Source of the DNA: Gonatopus flavifemur
Lineage: Eukaryota > Arthropoda > Insecta > Hymenoptera > Dryinidae
Length of the DNA: 64,000 nucleotides
Assembly: GCA_018340375.1 (NCBI GenBank)
Contig: JAFFJZ010000003.1
Span: 51,677,006 to 51,741,005 of the forward strand
Reading direction: 5' to 3'
In this document: piece after piece, positions 1 through 12,127 of the stretch
Numbering within the stretch: the first letter of the stretch is position 1
Layout: every line of letters begins with the position of its first letter
The notes under the pieces: generated by a model
What the model was told of the DNA's origin: nothing
What the model saw: only the letters and a program-made list of their open reading frames with translations
The model's database searches: none
Program-made: the position numbers and the translations under genes

Positions 1-1636
1 CCTTATATGGGCTCAGAATAATCCCACCTTCAACTCGACTAAATTTGACTGGAATTTGAATAGGAGCGCTTATTAGGACCTATGCTGCCGTCTGGTAAGA
101 GTTGGAGGTCTCTACTATACGTTGAATATGTTATCGTTGATTATTCCCGCTGTTTTTGTAGTTGAATATCAATTTGACTCCATATAAGTGAGATGGCATT
201 TTAAGAGGTATAAGTGATGAGGTTTAAAAATTCATATTCACATTCATTATATTACTATCAATTAGCACGTTGATGGATAAAAATACACCACAAGATGGAC
301 AAGGAAATTCATACATCACAAGAATATAAATTCTCCTGATAAATGAATCCGTATAATTTAGAAAATTAAATTAATTCAAATCCAATGAAATTGATTAATT
401 AGAACAATTGGTTGATTTTATAAATTTTAGGAATTCTGTTTTCTTTCTAATTCTCGAGTTTCTGCTTGAACACATCAAAAGCAACTGAATCAAAAATTTT
501 CATAAATTCTGAGCGTCCATTGAAAAGAAATATTTTGAGCTGTCACTTTTAAAAAGTCACTATTTTTGTTAGGTACTAAATTTTACCGTAATGAGAAAAA
601 AATTGAAAAATAAAAAAAGAGTGAATTTTGACTATTTTTTGAATTTTTTAAAATCTAGAGCGACCCCTTAAAAACTTTTCCTGGGCTGATCTTTAGAGAG
701 AACTCTTGAAACATGAGAAACTACCATATTTTCATACGAAACTTGAAAACAAAAGAAAGGCGGTTTTTTCGCGCCACTCTTGTGCATACGTGTATTTGAG
801 TATCAAAAGTGATTTTTGAGGCTAGGATTTTGCTGTTATGTTACTCACTTTATTATGTAGATGTGAACTGTGTATGGAGTGAGTGAATTGTGAAATGTAA
901 ATCATGTGTGCCTAAAAAAAAGATGAATGCAAATATGAACTATATGTGTATGAAGCATGAGATACATCGGATTCATCTCATATATATAAATCAAAAATAG
1001 TATTATATTCCGAATCTAGAATTAAAATTCAGAACAATGAATTCAATCCATATGAATGAGATGAAAAATTTTTTTTCTCCTCTTTTCTTTTCCCTTGTAT
1101 TCTTTCCTATTTCAGATTTTTTACTAGGTTATATGTACATAGTTTCATTTCAAAACACGTTATGTTTGGGATGTGTGAAAACGATAATAAATATACATGT
1201 ATACACACAGATAAAAACAAGATTAATGTATGAATACATAGGTATTTGTTCATACGTGACTGTATCAAGAATGCTTTATCCCTCTCCCGTCAATTAGACA
1301 AATGAGAAAGACAGAAGTAGGGCCGTGTGTGTATACATTGATTTATAATTTTATGTACTTGAATGTGTCTATCTTGGATGTTCCATCAACATGTTAAATC
1401 ATCACATTTCTAATAAAAAAATTATGAATTCTCTTGATAAAATTGATATTAGAACACGCTTATCAATTCCGGATTAATATTTTTCGTATTTGATCTCAAA
1501 TTCAACTCGAAAAGCGATGCGAACTTCGAAGATATAATTTTCAAAAGACTCTGTTTGGAGACACGCTAGCCATTATCCAATTTTTGGATTCGTAATGCGT
1601 GAAATTTTCAAATTCTCGGGGATACAGTGAATCGTT
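1..1636 (+). repeat. Left arm of a 1.64 kb inverted repeat
   Basis: Every position x in this arm pairs with position 3451-x in the arm at 1815-3450. The arms are nearly identical, but at least four substitutions (for example near 204, 601 and 670, and one inside the short frame at 1037-1297) and a few homopolymer length differences separate them. Because pairing begins at base 1, the arm may continue upstream of the window. The arm is AT-rich and has no convincing gene; an 86-codon hydrophobic frame at 1037-1297 is mirrored at 2154-2414 only because the DNA is duplicated. Confidence 0.95.
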
Positions 1637-1814
1637 TGACGACGTAACAACGTGGAATTCTTCTAAAAAAAGACGCCGTTCTTCCTGCATGGTTATTTAT
1701 TTATTTACTTTTAGTAAGTGTGCACTTTTTGCTTATCCATTCAATTCATATATACGTGGCTTGAATTTTCGACTCTATACGCGACAAATATTGTCTGTGT
1801 TCACGTAATCCCTC
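1637..1814. other. Spacer between the inverted-repeat arms
   Basis: These 178 bases are the only unpaired part of the palindrome. They contain no recognisable gene or motif. Pairing stops cleanly after GATACAGTGAATCGTT on the left and resumes at AACGATTCACTGTATC on the right. Confidence 0.85.
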
Positions 1815-3450
1815 AACGATTCACTGTATCCCCGAGAATTTGAAAATTTCACGCATTACGAATTCAAAAATTGGATAATGGCTAGCGTGTCTCCAAACAG
1901 AGTCTTTTGAAAATTATATCTTCGAAGTTCGCATCGCTTTTCGAGTTGAATTTGAGATCAAATACGAAAAATATTAATCCGGAATTGATAAGCGTGTTCT
2001 AATATCAATTTTATCAAGAGAATTCATAATTTTTTTATTAGAAATGTGATGATTTAACATGTTGATGGAACATCCAAGATAGACACATTCAAGTACATAA
2101 AATTATAAATCAATGTATACACACACGGCCCTACTTCTGTCTTTCTCATTTGTCTAATTGACGGGAGAGGGATAAAGCATTCTTGATACAGTCACGTATG
2201 AACAAATACCTATGTATTCATACATTAATCTTGTTTTTATCTGTGTGTATACATGTATAATTATTATCGTTTTCACACATCCCAAACATAACGTGTTTTG
2301 AAATGAAACTATGTACATATAACCTAGTAAAAAATCTGAAATAGGAAAGAATACAAGGGAAAAGAAAAGAGGAGAAAAAAAATTTTTCATCTCATTCATA
2401 TGGATTGAATTCATTGTTCTGAATTTTAATTCTAGATTCGGAATATAATACTATTTTTGATTTATATATATGAGATGAATCCGATGTATCTCATGCTTCA
2501 TACACATATAGTTCATATTTGCATTCATCTTTTTTTTAGGCACACATTATTTACATTTCACAATTCACTCACTCCATACACAGTTCACATCTACATAATA
2601 AAGTGAGTAACATAACAGCAAAATCCTAGCCTCAAAAATCACTTTTGATACTCAAATACACGTATGCACAAGAGTGGCGCGAAAAAACCGCCTTTCTTTT
2701 GTTTTCAAGTTTCGTATGAAAATATGGTAGTTTCTCATGTTTCAAGAGTTCTCTCTAAAGATCAGCCCAGGAAAAGTTTTTGAGGGGTCGCTCTAGATTT
2801 TAAAAAATTCAAAAAATAGTCAAAATTCACTCTTTTTTTATTTTTCAATTTTTTTCTTATTACGGTAAAATTTAGTACCTAACAAAAATAGTGACTTTTT
2901 AAAAGTGACAGCTCAAAATATTTCTTTTCAATGGACGCTCAGAATTTATGAAAATTTTTGATTCAGTTGCTTTTGATGTGTTCAAGCAGAAACTCGAGAA
3001 TTAGAAAGAAAACAGAATTCCTAAAATTTATAAAATCAACCAATTGTTCTAATTAATCAATTTCATTGGATTTGAATTAATTTAATTTTCTAAATTATAC
3101 GGATTCATTTATCAGGAGAATTTATATTCTTGTGATGTATGAATTTCCTTGTCCATCTTGTGGTGTATTTTTATCCATCAACGTGCTAATTGATAGTAAT
3201 ATAATGAATGTGAATATGAATTTTTAACCCTCATCACTTATACCTCTTAAAAATGCCATCTCACTTATATGGAGTCAAATTGATATTCAACTACAAAACA
3301 GCGGGAATAATCAACGATAACATATTCAACGTATAGTAGAGACCTCCAACTCTTACCAGACGGCAGCATAGGTCCTAATAAGCGCTCCTATTCAAATTCC
3401 AGTCAAATTTAGTCGAGTTGAAGGTGGGATTATTCTGAGCCCATATAAGG
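1815..3450 (-). repeat. Right arm of the 1.64 kb inverted repeat
   Basis: Reverse complement of 1-1636 at very high identity. It ends in CCATATAAGG, the mirror of the first bases of the window (CCTTATATGG). The visible limit of this arm is set by the window edge, so its true outer boundary is unknown. No target-site duplication can be judged. Confidence 0.95.
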
Positions 3451-3790
3451 GATGAGGGTTAAATTTTGCTGGGAAACATCAGAAGGAATGAATTGAGAAA
3501 TGTTCATAAATTTTGAGCGACCTTTGAAAATGAATATCTTGAACTGTAACTTTGAGAGAGTTACTTTTTTTTCAGGTACTAAATTTTACCGCAACGAGAA
3601 AAAAATTGGAAAATGAAGAAGTGAATGCCGATTATCTTTAAAATTTTTTAAAATCTTGAACGCCCCCTCAAAAATTTCTTTTTAAGCTGACCTGTAAAGA
3701 GGACTCTTGAAACATGAAAAACAAACATATTTCCAGACGACACTCGAAAACAAGAAAAATCGTTTTTTTTTTGCGCCCCCCCAGTATGGA
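3451..3790 (+). repeat. Diverged third copy of part of the palindrome arm
   Basis: The segment from about 3456 aligns in direct orientation with about 470-785 of the left arm. Shared landmarks, in order, are a TGAGCG block, AGGTACTAAATTTTACCG, an A-rich run, a CCCCTCAAAAA block, GACTCTTGAAACATGA and a terminal GCGCC. Many substitutions and small indels separate it from both arms, so it is far older than the arm duplication. It starts with GATGAGGGTTAA, a word also found near 217 in the left arm, so a deleted segment may lie between. Confidence 0.8.
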
Positions 3791-4401
3791 CATCTCATAG
3801 GCATGAACCTACCAATTAAATCATTAGTCTCAGAATGAAATAATATTCTAATAAACATAGATTCAATTTAAACATCTCACACTTTGAGTAGGAATTCAGT
3901 GGGGAACATGTTGGAATAGAAGTGAATAGAAATGACAAAATTCGAATTCACTTCTGTTCACTCCAATTCCTTCCTATGCTTTCCGATTTCATTTTTCTCA
4001 CTGGGAATATATGTATATGAAAGCAATAAATACAAAACTGCACCTGAGAATTGTATATATGTCTTCATTTGGTGAAATAACATCTTTCTTTTGTGTATAG
4101 ATTTCGACATTAGTATAGTACGAGAAGAATTTCAATAAGAATCCAAGAAGAATTTCGAGAATTCCAATAAGAATTCAAGGAGAATTCTAATAATCTTTCA
4201 ACATCGGTGAGGTTCCATCATTTTTCTTTTTCATTTGTTTGGAATTCCTATGTGGGATCAAAACACCAATTCAAAAAATGATGAACTTGAGTTGAAAAGG
4301 CAAGTCGTGTAAGATCTTCCTCTCAGAAGTTTTTAATCTTCTGAAATTGGAATTTTCTTCATTTATTCGAATTGTCCGTATATTTCTTGTTTATATAAAA
4401 T
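3791..4401. other. Gene-free AT-rich DNA with short word repeats
   Basis: I see no gene. A weak hairpin at about 3890-4010 pairs AGAAGTGAAT with ATTCACTTCT, and 4126-4195 repeats AAGAATTC-like words. Both look like small MITE remnants. Confidence 0.4.
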
Positions 4402-4939
4402 ACAGGGTATCCCGTAGGATTGTGTGAAACCTAATGAATTGGTATTTTGCAGTTAGTGCAGGAATCGGATCAATCAGGTTTGTGTTAATTAGAAGAGATT
4501 AACTTCAAACGAAATTATAGTACACGTTTTCGAGATTCTTATAAAGCGACTAGAGTTCCTTAGTAATTCAAATGGTTCACATTCTGAAAATTCATACCAT
4601 TGCTGGCAAAATTTTCCTTTCTATTCATTTTGATATAGAATTTATTCTATGTACACATACTTTTTTTTTGTAAGCAATACACATAAAATAAGAGTGACAA
4701 CTCCCTTTTAATCAATACAAACTCCATTGATCCGATTCTTACTGCAAAATACCAATTTATTTGTTGTCACACAATCCTATCCCCAAGAGAACACTAACGT
4801 TCAAAAAACCTTTATTAAATGTAAAATAAAGCTATAGACATTTGAAGGTTGAATGAACGTTTGTTGAATGTAAATTTATTCAAAATCAACCTAAAATTGA
4901 TCTATTCGGCTCATGTTCTCTTGGGGATAGGACACCCTG
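4402..4939. mobile_element. MITE interrupted by a second MITE
   Basis: The left end reads TACAGGGTATCCCGTAGGAT, followed by GAATTGGTATTTTGCAG. The right end is the inverted equivalent (GATCCGATTCTTACTGC, AAATACCAATTT, CACACAATCCTA, GACACCCTGTA) but is split by an insertion at 4780-4927. TACAGGGTGTCC-type termini with a TA target site are typical of Tc1/mariner-derived elements; that assignment is inference. Confidence 0.8.
4780..4927. mobile_element. Nested 148 bp MITE, CCCCAAGAGAACAC ends
   Basis: The element begins TCCCCAAGAGAACAC and ends GTTCTCTTGGGGA, with TA on each side as a probable target duplication. Removing it restores the inverted end of the surrounding MITE. A second member of the family lies at 55028-55114. 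Confidence 0.75.
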
Positions 4940-5041
4940 TAAATTTTATGATTATCAAAAATTAATTTGTTATATATGAAATCAAATGCCAGAAATTCAT
5001 CGTATATTCCACAAAATATTTCAAAAATGCGTACATATCGA

Positions 5042-8000
5042 TGGTTTGCTAACGCAACCTCGTAACTCGATTTTCACGATTTCGAGTTTTAATCAGAAAA
5101 ATAATCAACAAATATCGCCGAATTATGCTGTGAAGTTATAAATCAAAATGTTTATTATTTTTTATTTTATTTAACAAAATGCAATCTCGTATCTTATCTA
5201 GTGGGAACCCTGTCATGCGCAACCTCGTATCTTGAACAGACTAGATGGCGTATTAACAATAACAAACTTGTTCAGTCGTTCAGCCAACAAAATTAATCCA
5301 CTTTCGTTATTGTTAAAAATCGATTGTAAATAAAATTAATTATTATTTTAACCCGATCAACGATAGCTGAATAGACCTGAGTTCTGTTTTTATTTGTGAT
5401 AGAAGCTGACATCACGGTAAGTCATAATAATAAACAAATAATATGAATTCTAACCTATCATTGTCACAGTCGATCGACATTAAATTTTGTTATTTTGCAG
5501 AGTATGTCATCGACAGTGCCTTTTGATAAAAATAAAAGTGATGACAAAAGTGAAGAAGATTATTGTGATGGAAATAATAATTCAAATAATAATTTGAATA
5601 ACAACGAGTATGATGTGATTGAAATGGTGCTTGACGAAACAACTGGAATGTTGATTCCGATTGAAAGTACTACAATTGATGATACAGAAGAAAATTTGGA
5701 TTCCAGTTTGTTTACAAATTTGCGTTTAGATGAAACTACTGGACTATTTGTGGAAGATTCAGATAAATCAGCTTCATCTCGTGAAAAACTAAATTCTTCA
5801 GACTCTTTCGTACTCAGCCAAGCTGAAAATGAAATGAATGAATCAAGTCCATCTTGTCCTACAAAAAGATTCTGAATGAACATTCCGGAATTGTTTCAAA
5901 AAAAAGACCCCGTAAAAATCAAGGTGAGTCTCACGATTGGGAAAGGAATAGAATAAAAAAAGCTCGTGAACGAGGCAAGTCCTATTATAGTTTGAGTCGC
6001 AAAAAAGAAGATAAAGATTCATTTACTCTACGAAATGAACGAAAAGTAAAACCAAGATGTACCTCCAAACAATGTGCGGCTAGTGAAGTCAAAAACTGTA
6101 ATGAAATTTCAGAAAAAATAAGAAAAGCAATTTTCAATTCATTTTGGAATGATTTAAATTGGGACCAAAAACAATCCTACGTAATTTCTCTTGTTACCAA
6201 AGAAATAATCCAGCGAAAAGATGAATCGATTCATCCACGACGAAGTTTTACTTTCAAATATCATCTGGTAGTGAATAATAAAAGATTATCAGTGTGCAAG
6301 AAGATGTTCCTCAATACTCTAGGTTTAGGTGAATCCCAAGTTTTAAACTGGGTCAGGAGAAGCGATAGCAATGGGTTATTAAAGAAAACTAAACCAAAGA
6401 AAACAAAGATAGATTCAAAATTTATTAAAGAAAAACAGATGCATGTAGAAGATTTTTTGAACAAACTACCCAAAATGGAATCACACTATTGTCGGAAAGA
6501 TACTTCCAAACTGTATTTGGATAATTTATATAAGTCTGCCCGAGATGTTTATCGTGATTTCACAAAATGTATGGAAGAACATAAGGTTTCACAGAATGAA
6601 ATAGCTAGCTATGGGTTTTTACTAAAAAAAATGCAATCAATGAATAACGACATTTTACACCCGCGGAAAGATTTTGTTTACACTTGTAATGCTTTTAAAA
6701 GCAAAAATATATCAAAAGACGAGTATAAGAACCATGTAAAGGAGAAAGATCGTGCAAGAGAAGAAAAAGATACTGACAAACTAAAAGCTATTGCCGGAAA
6801 AATCAAAGCATTCACGGTTGATGTTCAAGCTGTCCAAATGATACCATATCTACCTGCAGGTGCTCTCTACTTTAAGCAAAAATTGAAGTGTCATCAATTC
6901 ACAGTATATAACATAGCTAATGGTGATGTATTATGTTATGTATGGCACGAGGACGAAGGTGGCATGGACGGAAATATTTTTGCATCTTGCTTAATTGATT
7001 TTTTGAATACTGAAGTTGACCTTACTACACCGATTATATTCTATAGTGATGGTTGCAGTGCCCAAAACCGTAATGTAACAATAGCTAATGCACTTTATCA
7101 GTTCTCTGCAAAAAACAATGTCGACATTTATCAGAAGTATTTGGTTAAGGGTCACACTCAAATGGAGTGTGATTCCGTTCATTCAGCAATTGAACGACGT
7201 AAAAAAGATCGAGAACTGTATGCACCTTGTAACTTTGTATCAATAATTGAAAATTCACGATTAAAAAAGCCATACAAAGTTAAGTATCTTGATTATAAAT
7301 TTTTTAAGAATTATTCGGATTTGAAATTCTTTAAATCAATTCGGCCTGGAAATAAAGCTGGATCTCCGACTGTCTTACAACTGAGAGGATTAAAATACCA
7401 AAAAAAACAAGGTAATGTTCAAATTGTCGTTTGATAATGAATGGGAAGCTCTTCCTCAACGTTTGAATAAAAAATGTTTAATTGACACTGAAGTTGAACC
7501 GTTGTATTCAGAAGAAATTCCCTTGACTAACCAAAAATATAGAGACTTGCAGTCTTTGAAGCCACTTTTACCAAAAGATTATCATAGTTTCTATGATAAT
7601 CTGAAATATATACGTGAAAAATGAATATATGTTTTATTTTGATTTTTAGTGACAATTTTTCTACTTTAAGAGTTGAATAATCATAAGTAATTGAAAGTAT
7701 TGAAAAAACTCCGTGATATTAGAATAGAATATACAATAATTAAGAAAACGATTTATGTTACTAAAGTGTTTATGAATAATACTACATTGTTATTCTGTTA
7801 AACTGAATTAAAAAAGTTATAAAATCTTCTTGAAATAAAATAATTTGAACAAAATTTTTCATGACTGGACTCTTACTTAACAATCACGTATGTCATGGTT
7901 TTTACCAAAAATTTCATGCAGCAAACACGTATCTTTAGAATCAAGCAAAAAAATAATATCAAAATATTTTGATTCTCAAAATTGTCCTAAATATTTGTCA

Positions 8001-8128
8001 AAAACTTGATTACTTTTTGAATTAAAAATGAAATTGATGAAAAACAGTTCAAGATTTATTATAAAATTGTTTTTTGTCTCTCCTGAAAAGTAGTCATTTC
8101 TGAGATACGAGGTTGTGTTAGCAAACCC
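5042..8128 (+). mobile_element. 3.1 kb DNA transposon, DUF7869-like transposase
   Basis: Terminal inverted repeats TGGTTTGCTAACGCAACCTC and its near-mirror GAGGTTGTGTTAGCAAACCC bound one transposase gene. Directly outside both ends stands TCGA (5038-5041 and 8129-8132), a probable 4 bp target-site duplication inside a palindromic site flanked by TACATA and TATGTA. CAACCTCGTATCT-like subterminal repeats recur near 5180 and 5218 and in the right end. Four-base duplications are known for the Sola superfamily; I cannot confirm membership without a search. The element looks complete in DNA, but its gene is frameshifted. Confidence 0.75.
5504..7624 (+). pseudogene. Transposase-like protein (DUF7869-like), frameshifted
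   Basis: Product of the transposon that encloses it. A 5' UTR intron (donor GTAAGT at 5417, acceptor TTTTGCAG ending 5500) places the ATG at 5504. The first ~124 codons are acidic and Asn-rich. The frame then shifts near 5865 in an A-run and continues to 7434, and shifts again near 7400 in an eight-A run to end at 7624. The middle part has a basic KKRPRK segment and three acidic motifs that could form a DDE triad: FTVDVQ (Asp codon 6820), YSDGCSAQNRN (Asp 7048) and KGHTQMECDSVHSAIE (Glu 7165). The last block carries the end typical of this arthropod family (LPKDYHSFYDNL). Recognition is from memory of the family; the catalytic assignment is inferred from motif order. Two frameshifts suggest this copy is dead. 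Confidence 0.7.
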
Positions 8129-8369
8129 TCGATATGTAGGACGAGTACTGTCATATTGATGATACCCGGAAGCGTGATGTTAAGGAGAAGCACAAAAAGA
8201 TGTTATCGTGGCTCCTGCTTTGAAATTGGAAATTCTGGCGTGTACAAGAAATAATGATTCCAGATACAGTTTTCCATGTATTCGACATCTTGTCTATCAT
8301 CATTGTTCTATAAGCCAATTGTTTGTATAGTTGAATCAAAAATACGTGTCCTTCGGTATTATTTATAAA

Positions 8370-10512
8370 ATGCCAAAGATAAAACCTTTGATCGCGTGTT
8401 CAACACGACATAGGCGCAGAGTAGTGCGTGAACAAATGTCAACCTTATCAACAGCTTTGAATGCAATTCCTCAAGATGATGATATTACGAATGATGAATT
8501 TTGCCGCTCTGTATTTGTGGAACATCAAGATTCCAATTGTGAAGAAATACCCAATAACAGAAATGAGGGAAATACAAAATCATTCATACCTGATGTAAAT
8601 GATGATTCTCCTGTTAGTATTGACTACCTTGAGGAACGATATGATCAGTATCAGCTCGAAATCCTGAACGCTCCTACAAAAGATGAAGATGTTATATTGG
8701 AAGATAAGACTGAAATGCCTTGCCTGACATCCAATGAATCGAATGCGCCAGATGCAATACAATTTCAAGATGATTTAAAAACCGATTTAGCCAAGTGGGC
8801 TATTAAACGATCAATTCCTCTAGATGATTTGAAAATTATTCTGACGATTTGGAACAAATATCATCCTGAAGACAACTTACCCGCATGTCCGAGAACATTA
8901 TTGGGCACACCAAGAACGACACAGATTTTCAATATGCCCCCCGGTGAATTTTGTTATTTAGGAATCAAATATGGTCTAGACGAATATTTATCTTCTCGAC
9001 AAGGAGTTAAAATTGATCACATTGAACTGCAAGTTGCAACAGATGGAGCTCCTTTATTCACAAGCAGTAACAAAGGATTTTGGCCAATTCTAGGGAGAAT
9101 TTTGAATGACAGAAATGTATTTCTCATTGGTTGCTACTTTGGTGTAAAAAAACCTGAAGCTAACGAATTTTTCGCGTTTTGTAGAAGAAATGTCTGCTTT
9201 AACAACTGATGGTCTGCAGTGTGGTAATTCAAGAGTTAGGATTTCATTAAAGTCTTTGATTTGTGACGCACCAGCGAAATCGTATGTAACTATGACCAAG
9301 GGACATGCGGGTTATGACGCGTGTATGAGATGTAACATAGAAGGTGATAAAGTTTGTGATAGGATATGTTTTCCACAAATTAACTGTCCAGAAAGGAGTG
9401 ATGAAGATTTCTACAATCAAGTAGATAGTTCTCATCAACGAGGGCGAAGTATTCTCCTGGATATTCCACACTTTGGTTTTGTGACAAACATACCGATCGA
9501 TTACATGCACGCGGTACTGCTTGGGGGAACAAAAAAAATGTTAGAACTTTGGAGTTATAAAGGTTCATTAAAAGTACGGATTCTCTCCAAATATAATGAA
9601 AGAATAGCTTCGGATTACATAGATCTTATCAAACATCATACTCGCATGGAATTTTCTCGTAAATTACGCCGGTTACAAGATATTGCAAAGTTCAAAGCCA
9701 CCGAATTTCGGTTGTTTTTGTTGTATGTAGGTCCTGTTATCCTATCATTCATAACAGATGAAGAAAATTCTTTGCTGCATCACTTTACAGTTCTTCATGT
9801 TGCTATTCGTATTTTATGTTCGCGTAATGATTTGGAAAGTATTGAATATGCCGGCCAGCTCCTAAAACTATTTGTTACTGACTTTGGTGAATTGTATGGG
9901 AACAAATTCATGTCTTACAACATTCATTGTTTACTCCATTTGAGTGATGATGTGATTCAACATGGTGTTTTGGACTCATTTAGTGCATTTATTTTCGAAA
10001 ACTTTTTACGTCATCTAAAGAGAATGGTTCGAAAAGCAGAAAGCCCGCTGCAACAAATAATCAAACGATATGGTGAAATGAAGAATTGGGGTATGAATTT
10101 TCATTCCATACCTAAACATAATAATGTAAATACAGGCAAGAAATACTATAAATTAGACCGTTGCAATGGCCATGCATTGAATCCCCGATACAAACAATTA
10201 TTTTTCCCAACTTTCACATTATCTCCTTCGGTAAGTGACGACTGTTGCATGATGATGAATAATGAAATCGTACAAATTAAGGAAATCGGTACATTTGAAG
10301 GAGAAATTGTAATAGTAGGGCACAGTTTTACTTTGGTTGAAGATTTGTATAAAGTACCATGCCCGTCTCACATTGTTGGAATTAATCGTGTTAGTAAGTT
10401 ATCGAATCGATCAAAGATGTGGTCAATGCATAATGTACGAAAAAAATTGATGATAATCCCTCTTCCGAGATTGAAAAATGTATTTGCAACATTCACTTTA
10501 TTGCACTGTTGA
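8370..10512 (+). pseudogene. tnp2/EnSpm-like transposase, one frameshift
   Basis: The reading frame opens at ATG 8370 (MPKIKPLIACSTRHRRR) and runs to about 9180. A single extra T in a T-run breaks it, and it resumes as VEEMSALTTDGLQ and ends at 10512, about 714 codons in all. Landmarks are VATDGAPLFTSSNKGFWPIL, IGCYFGVKKPEANEFF, CDAPAKSYVTMTKGHAGYDA, CMRCNIEGDKVC and IDYMHAVLLGG. This order matches the animal relatives of Transposase_21 (tnp2, CACTA/EnSpm). It starts 240 bp beyond the previous transposon on the same strand, but I see no inverted repeats enclosing it and cannot define its ends. One frameshift in otherwise open sequence suggests recent inactivation. Confidence 0.75.
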
Positions 10513-12120
10513 GCAATATTGGATTACGAAATTTCACTGTTCAAGTGTAACCAGGGTGCCATTCCCTCCTGAATTTGTAACATGAGGAATACTCATACAC
10601 ACATACAAATAGCTTCCACGTTATTCATTTGTGCTAGAAAATCATCTGTATAAAACTGACTTCATGGAAAGGTACGAAAAGTTTAGGAACGTATGTTAGT
10701 GGATAGACAAGGTTCTGTGAACAATGAATATTCAAAATTCCCAAAAACGGTAATAATTTGTAGTGTAACATGGTATCGAATTTTTCTCATCGGTTAAAAA
10801 CTCCAACTTTTCAGTAACTCCGCTAAAAGTTACTAGTTTCCGAGCAATAAAAAGAATTCAGTATTACAACTTTCAAATAAAACTGTCTGGAAACTCGAAA
10901 ATGGAATGTAGGACGGAGCTTCACCAGATTCAGTAGAATTCACCCATGAATATTACAGAATATAGAATAGGTCAAGTTTTTGACACTTCGTATTGTTACA
11001 AAATAACCTATCAAATGACGCTGGGAATTCATGGTCATTTTAACCATTTAATGTCAAAATTACGTAATTGTGAATTTATAATTTTGATTTTTCCAATGAC
11101 TCTTCAATAACGTCAAAATGACATTTCTTTCCTATTAAGTTTTTCACTTAGGACCTTGCATGATGTGGGACGTCATCATAATATTTTCCATGTCACCAAT
11201 ACCTAAGCGTTATAATTAGGGAGACTATTGAAAGAATATACTGGGAGTGAGAATTATTATACACCAATGATGCTGTTAAATTGGAGCAGTCAATAAATAT
11301 ATAGAATGCTTGAGTTTCCTGATAAATGATTTGGAGATTATGATTTTTCAAAAGGTTCTTGTATTGTATCATGTATCCATTATATATACCTTTCCATAAG
11401 GCGCCGTCCTTTCGACCAATATGTAATGGGGTATTTGTGATAACATGCATGGTTCCACTGTTCAATGGACTAGACGAAAAAAAAAAATCTGCAAAATCTT
11501 AAATGAATTAGACTGAGGGATTTGAAATTCCATGAAAATGAAACAACAACGAGTAATCAAAATTGTAAACTTATATTGAATGTAGTATTTACAAAGCGTT
11601 TATAGAATTTCTAAGCGATTCATTGAAAAGAGTTATGAAAAATCCTGTTGGATGATAATGAGCATTGCAAAGCGTCCAGTACATTGACATGTACGAAGAA
11701 CGTAGTATAAAAAAATGTTGTGTGCTACAATAATATGTAAGATGGTGTTTAGAATGAGATAATTATGTTCATAAAATCAAAGGAAAATGGTAACAGAGTA
11801 AATACTGAGAAAGATCACAGCAAGAATAATGTAAGAGGTAATAAACTAAGAATGGAAATAGAAGCCAGTTTGTATTCTTCGGGGAATAATCATGAAGGAA
11901 GGAGACAGCATTGGAACAAACACATAGCCTAATAGGCAGAAAACGTTGCTGAAAATATTGGAATTGTCTTTCCATGTGTACACAAAGAGAAACAACAGCA
12001 TTGCAAATAATTGCGATCATGCGAATGTTTACAACTGCCAAACTGCTGAAGTAAGTGAGTAATTTATTGATGAATAGGTGTGAACCAATCCTTGAAATAT
12101 TAAAAATGTTGGAGATAACC
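10513..12120. other. 1.6 kb gene-free AT-rich stretch
   Basis: No splice-supported coding segment, RNA gene or clear inverted-repeat element could be recognised. It may hold the 3' non-coding part of the tnp2-like transposon. Confidence 0.4.
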
Positions 12121-12127
12121 TGGAACC

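Noticed and set aside
1037..1297. 86-codon hydrophobic frame present in both palindrome arms
   Set aside because: It is duplicated because the DNA is duplicated. One missense difference, no splice or promoter support, and AT-rich composition make coding unlikely.
1..3450. Palindrome as a pure sequencing or assembly artefact
   Set aside because: A fold-back chimera should give identical arms. Several substitutions between the arms argue against it, although only spanning reads can settle this.
5042..8128. Firm assignment to the Sola superfamily
   Set aside because: The 4 bp duplication fits, but the superfamily cannot be assigned by eye; a profile search is needed.
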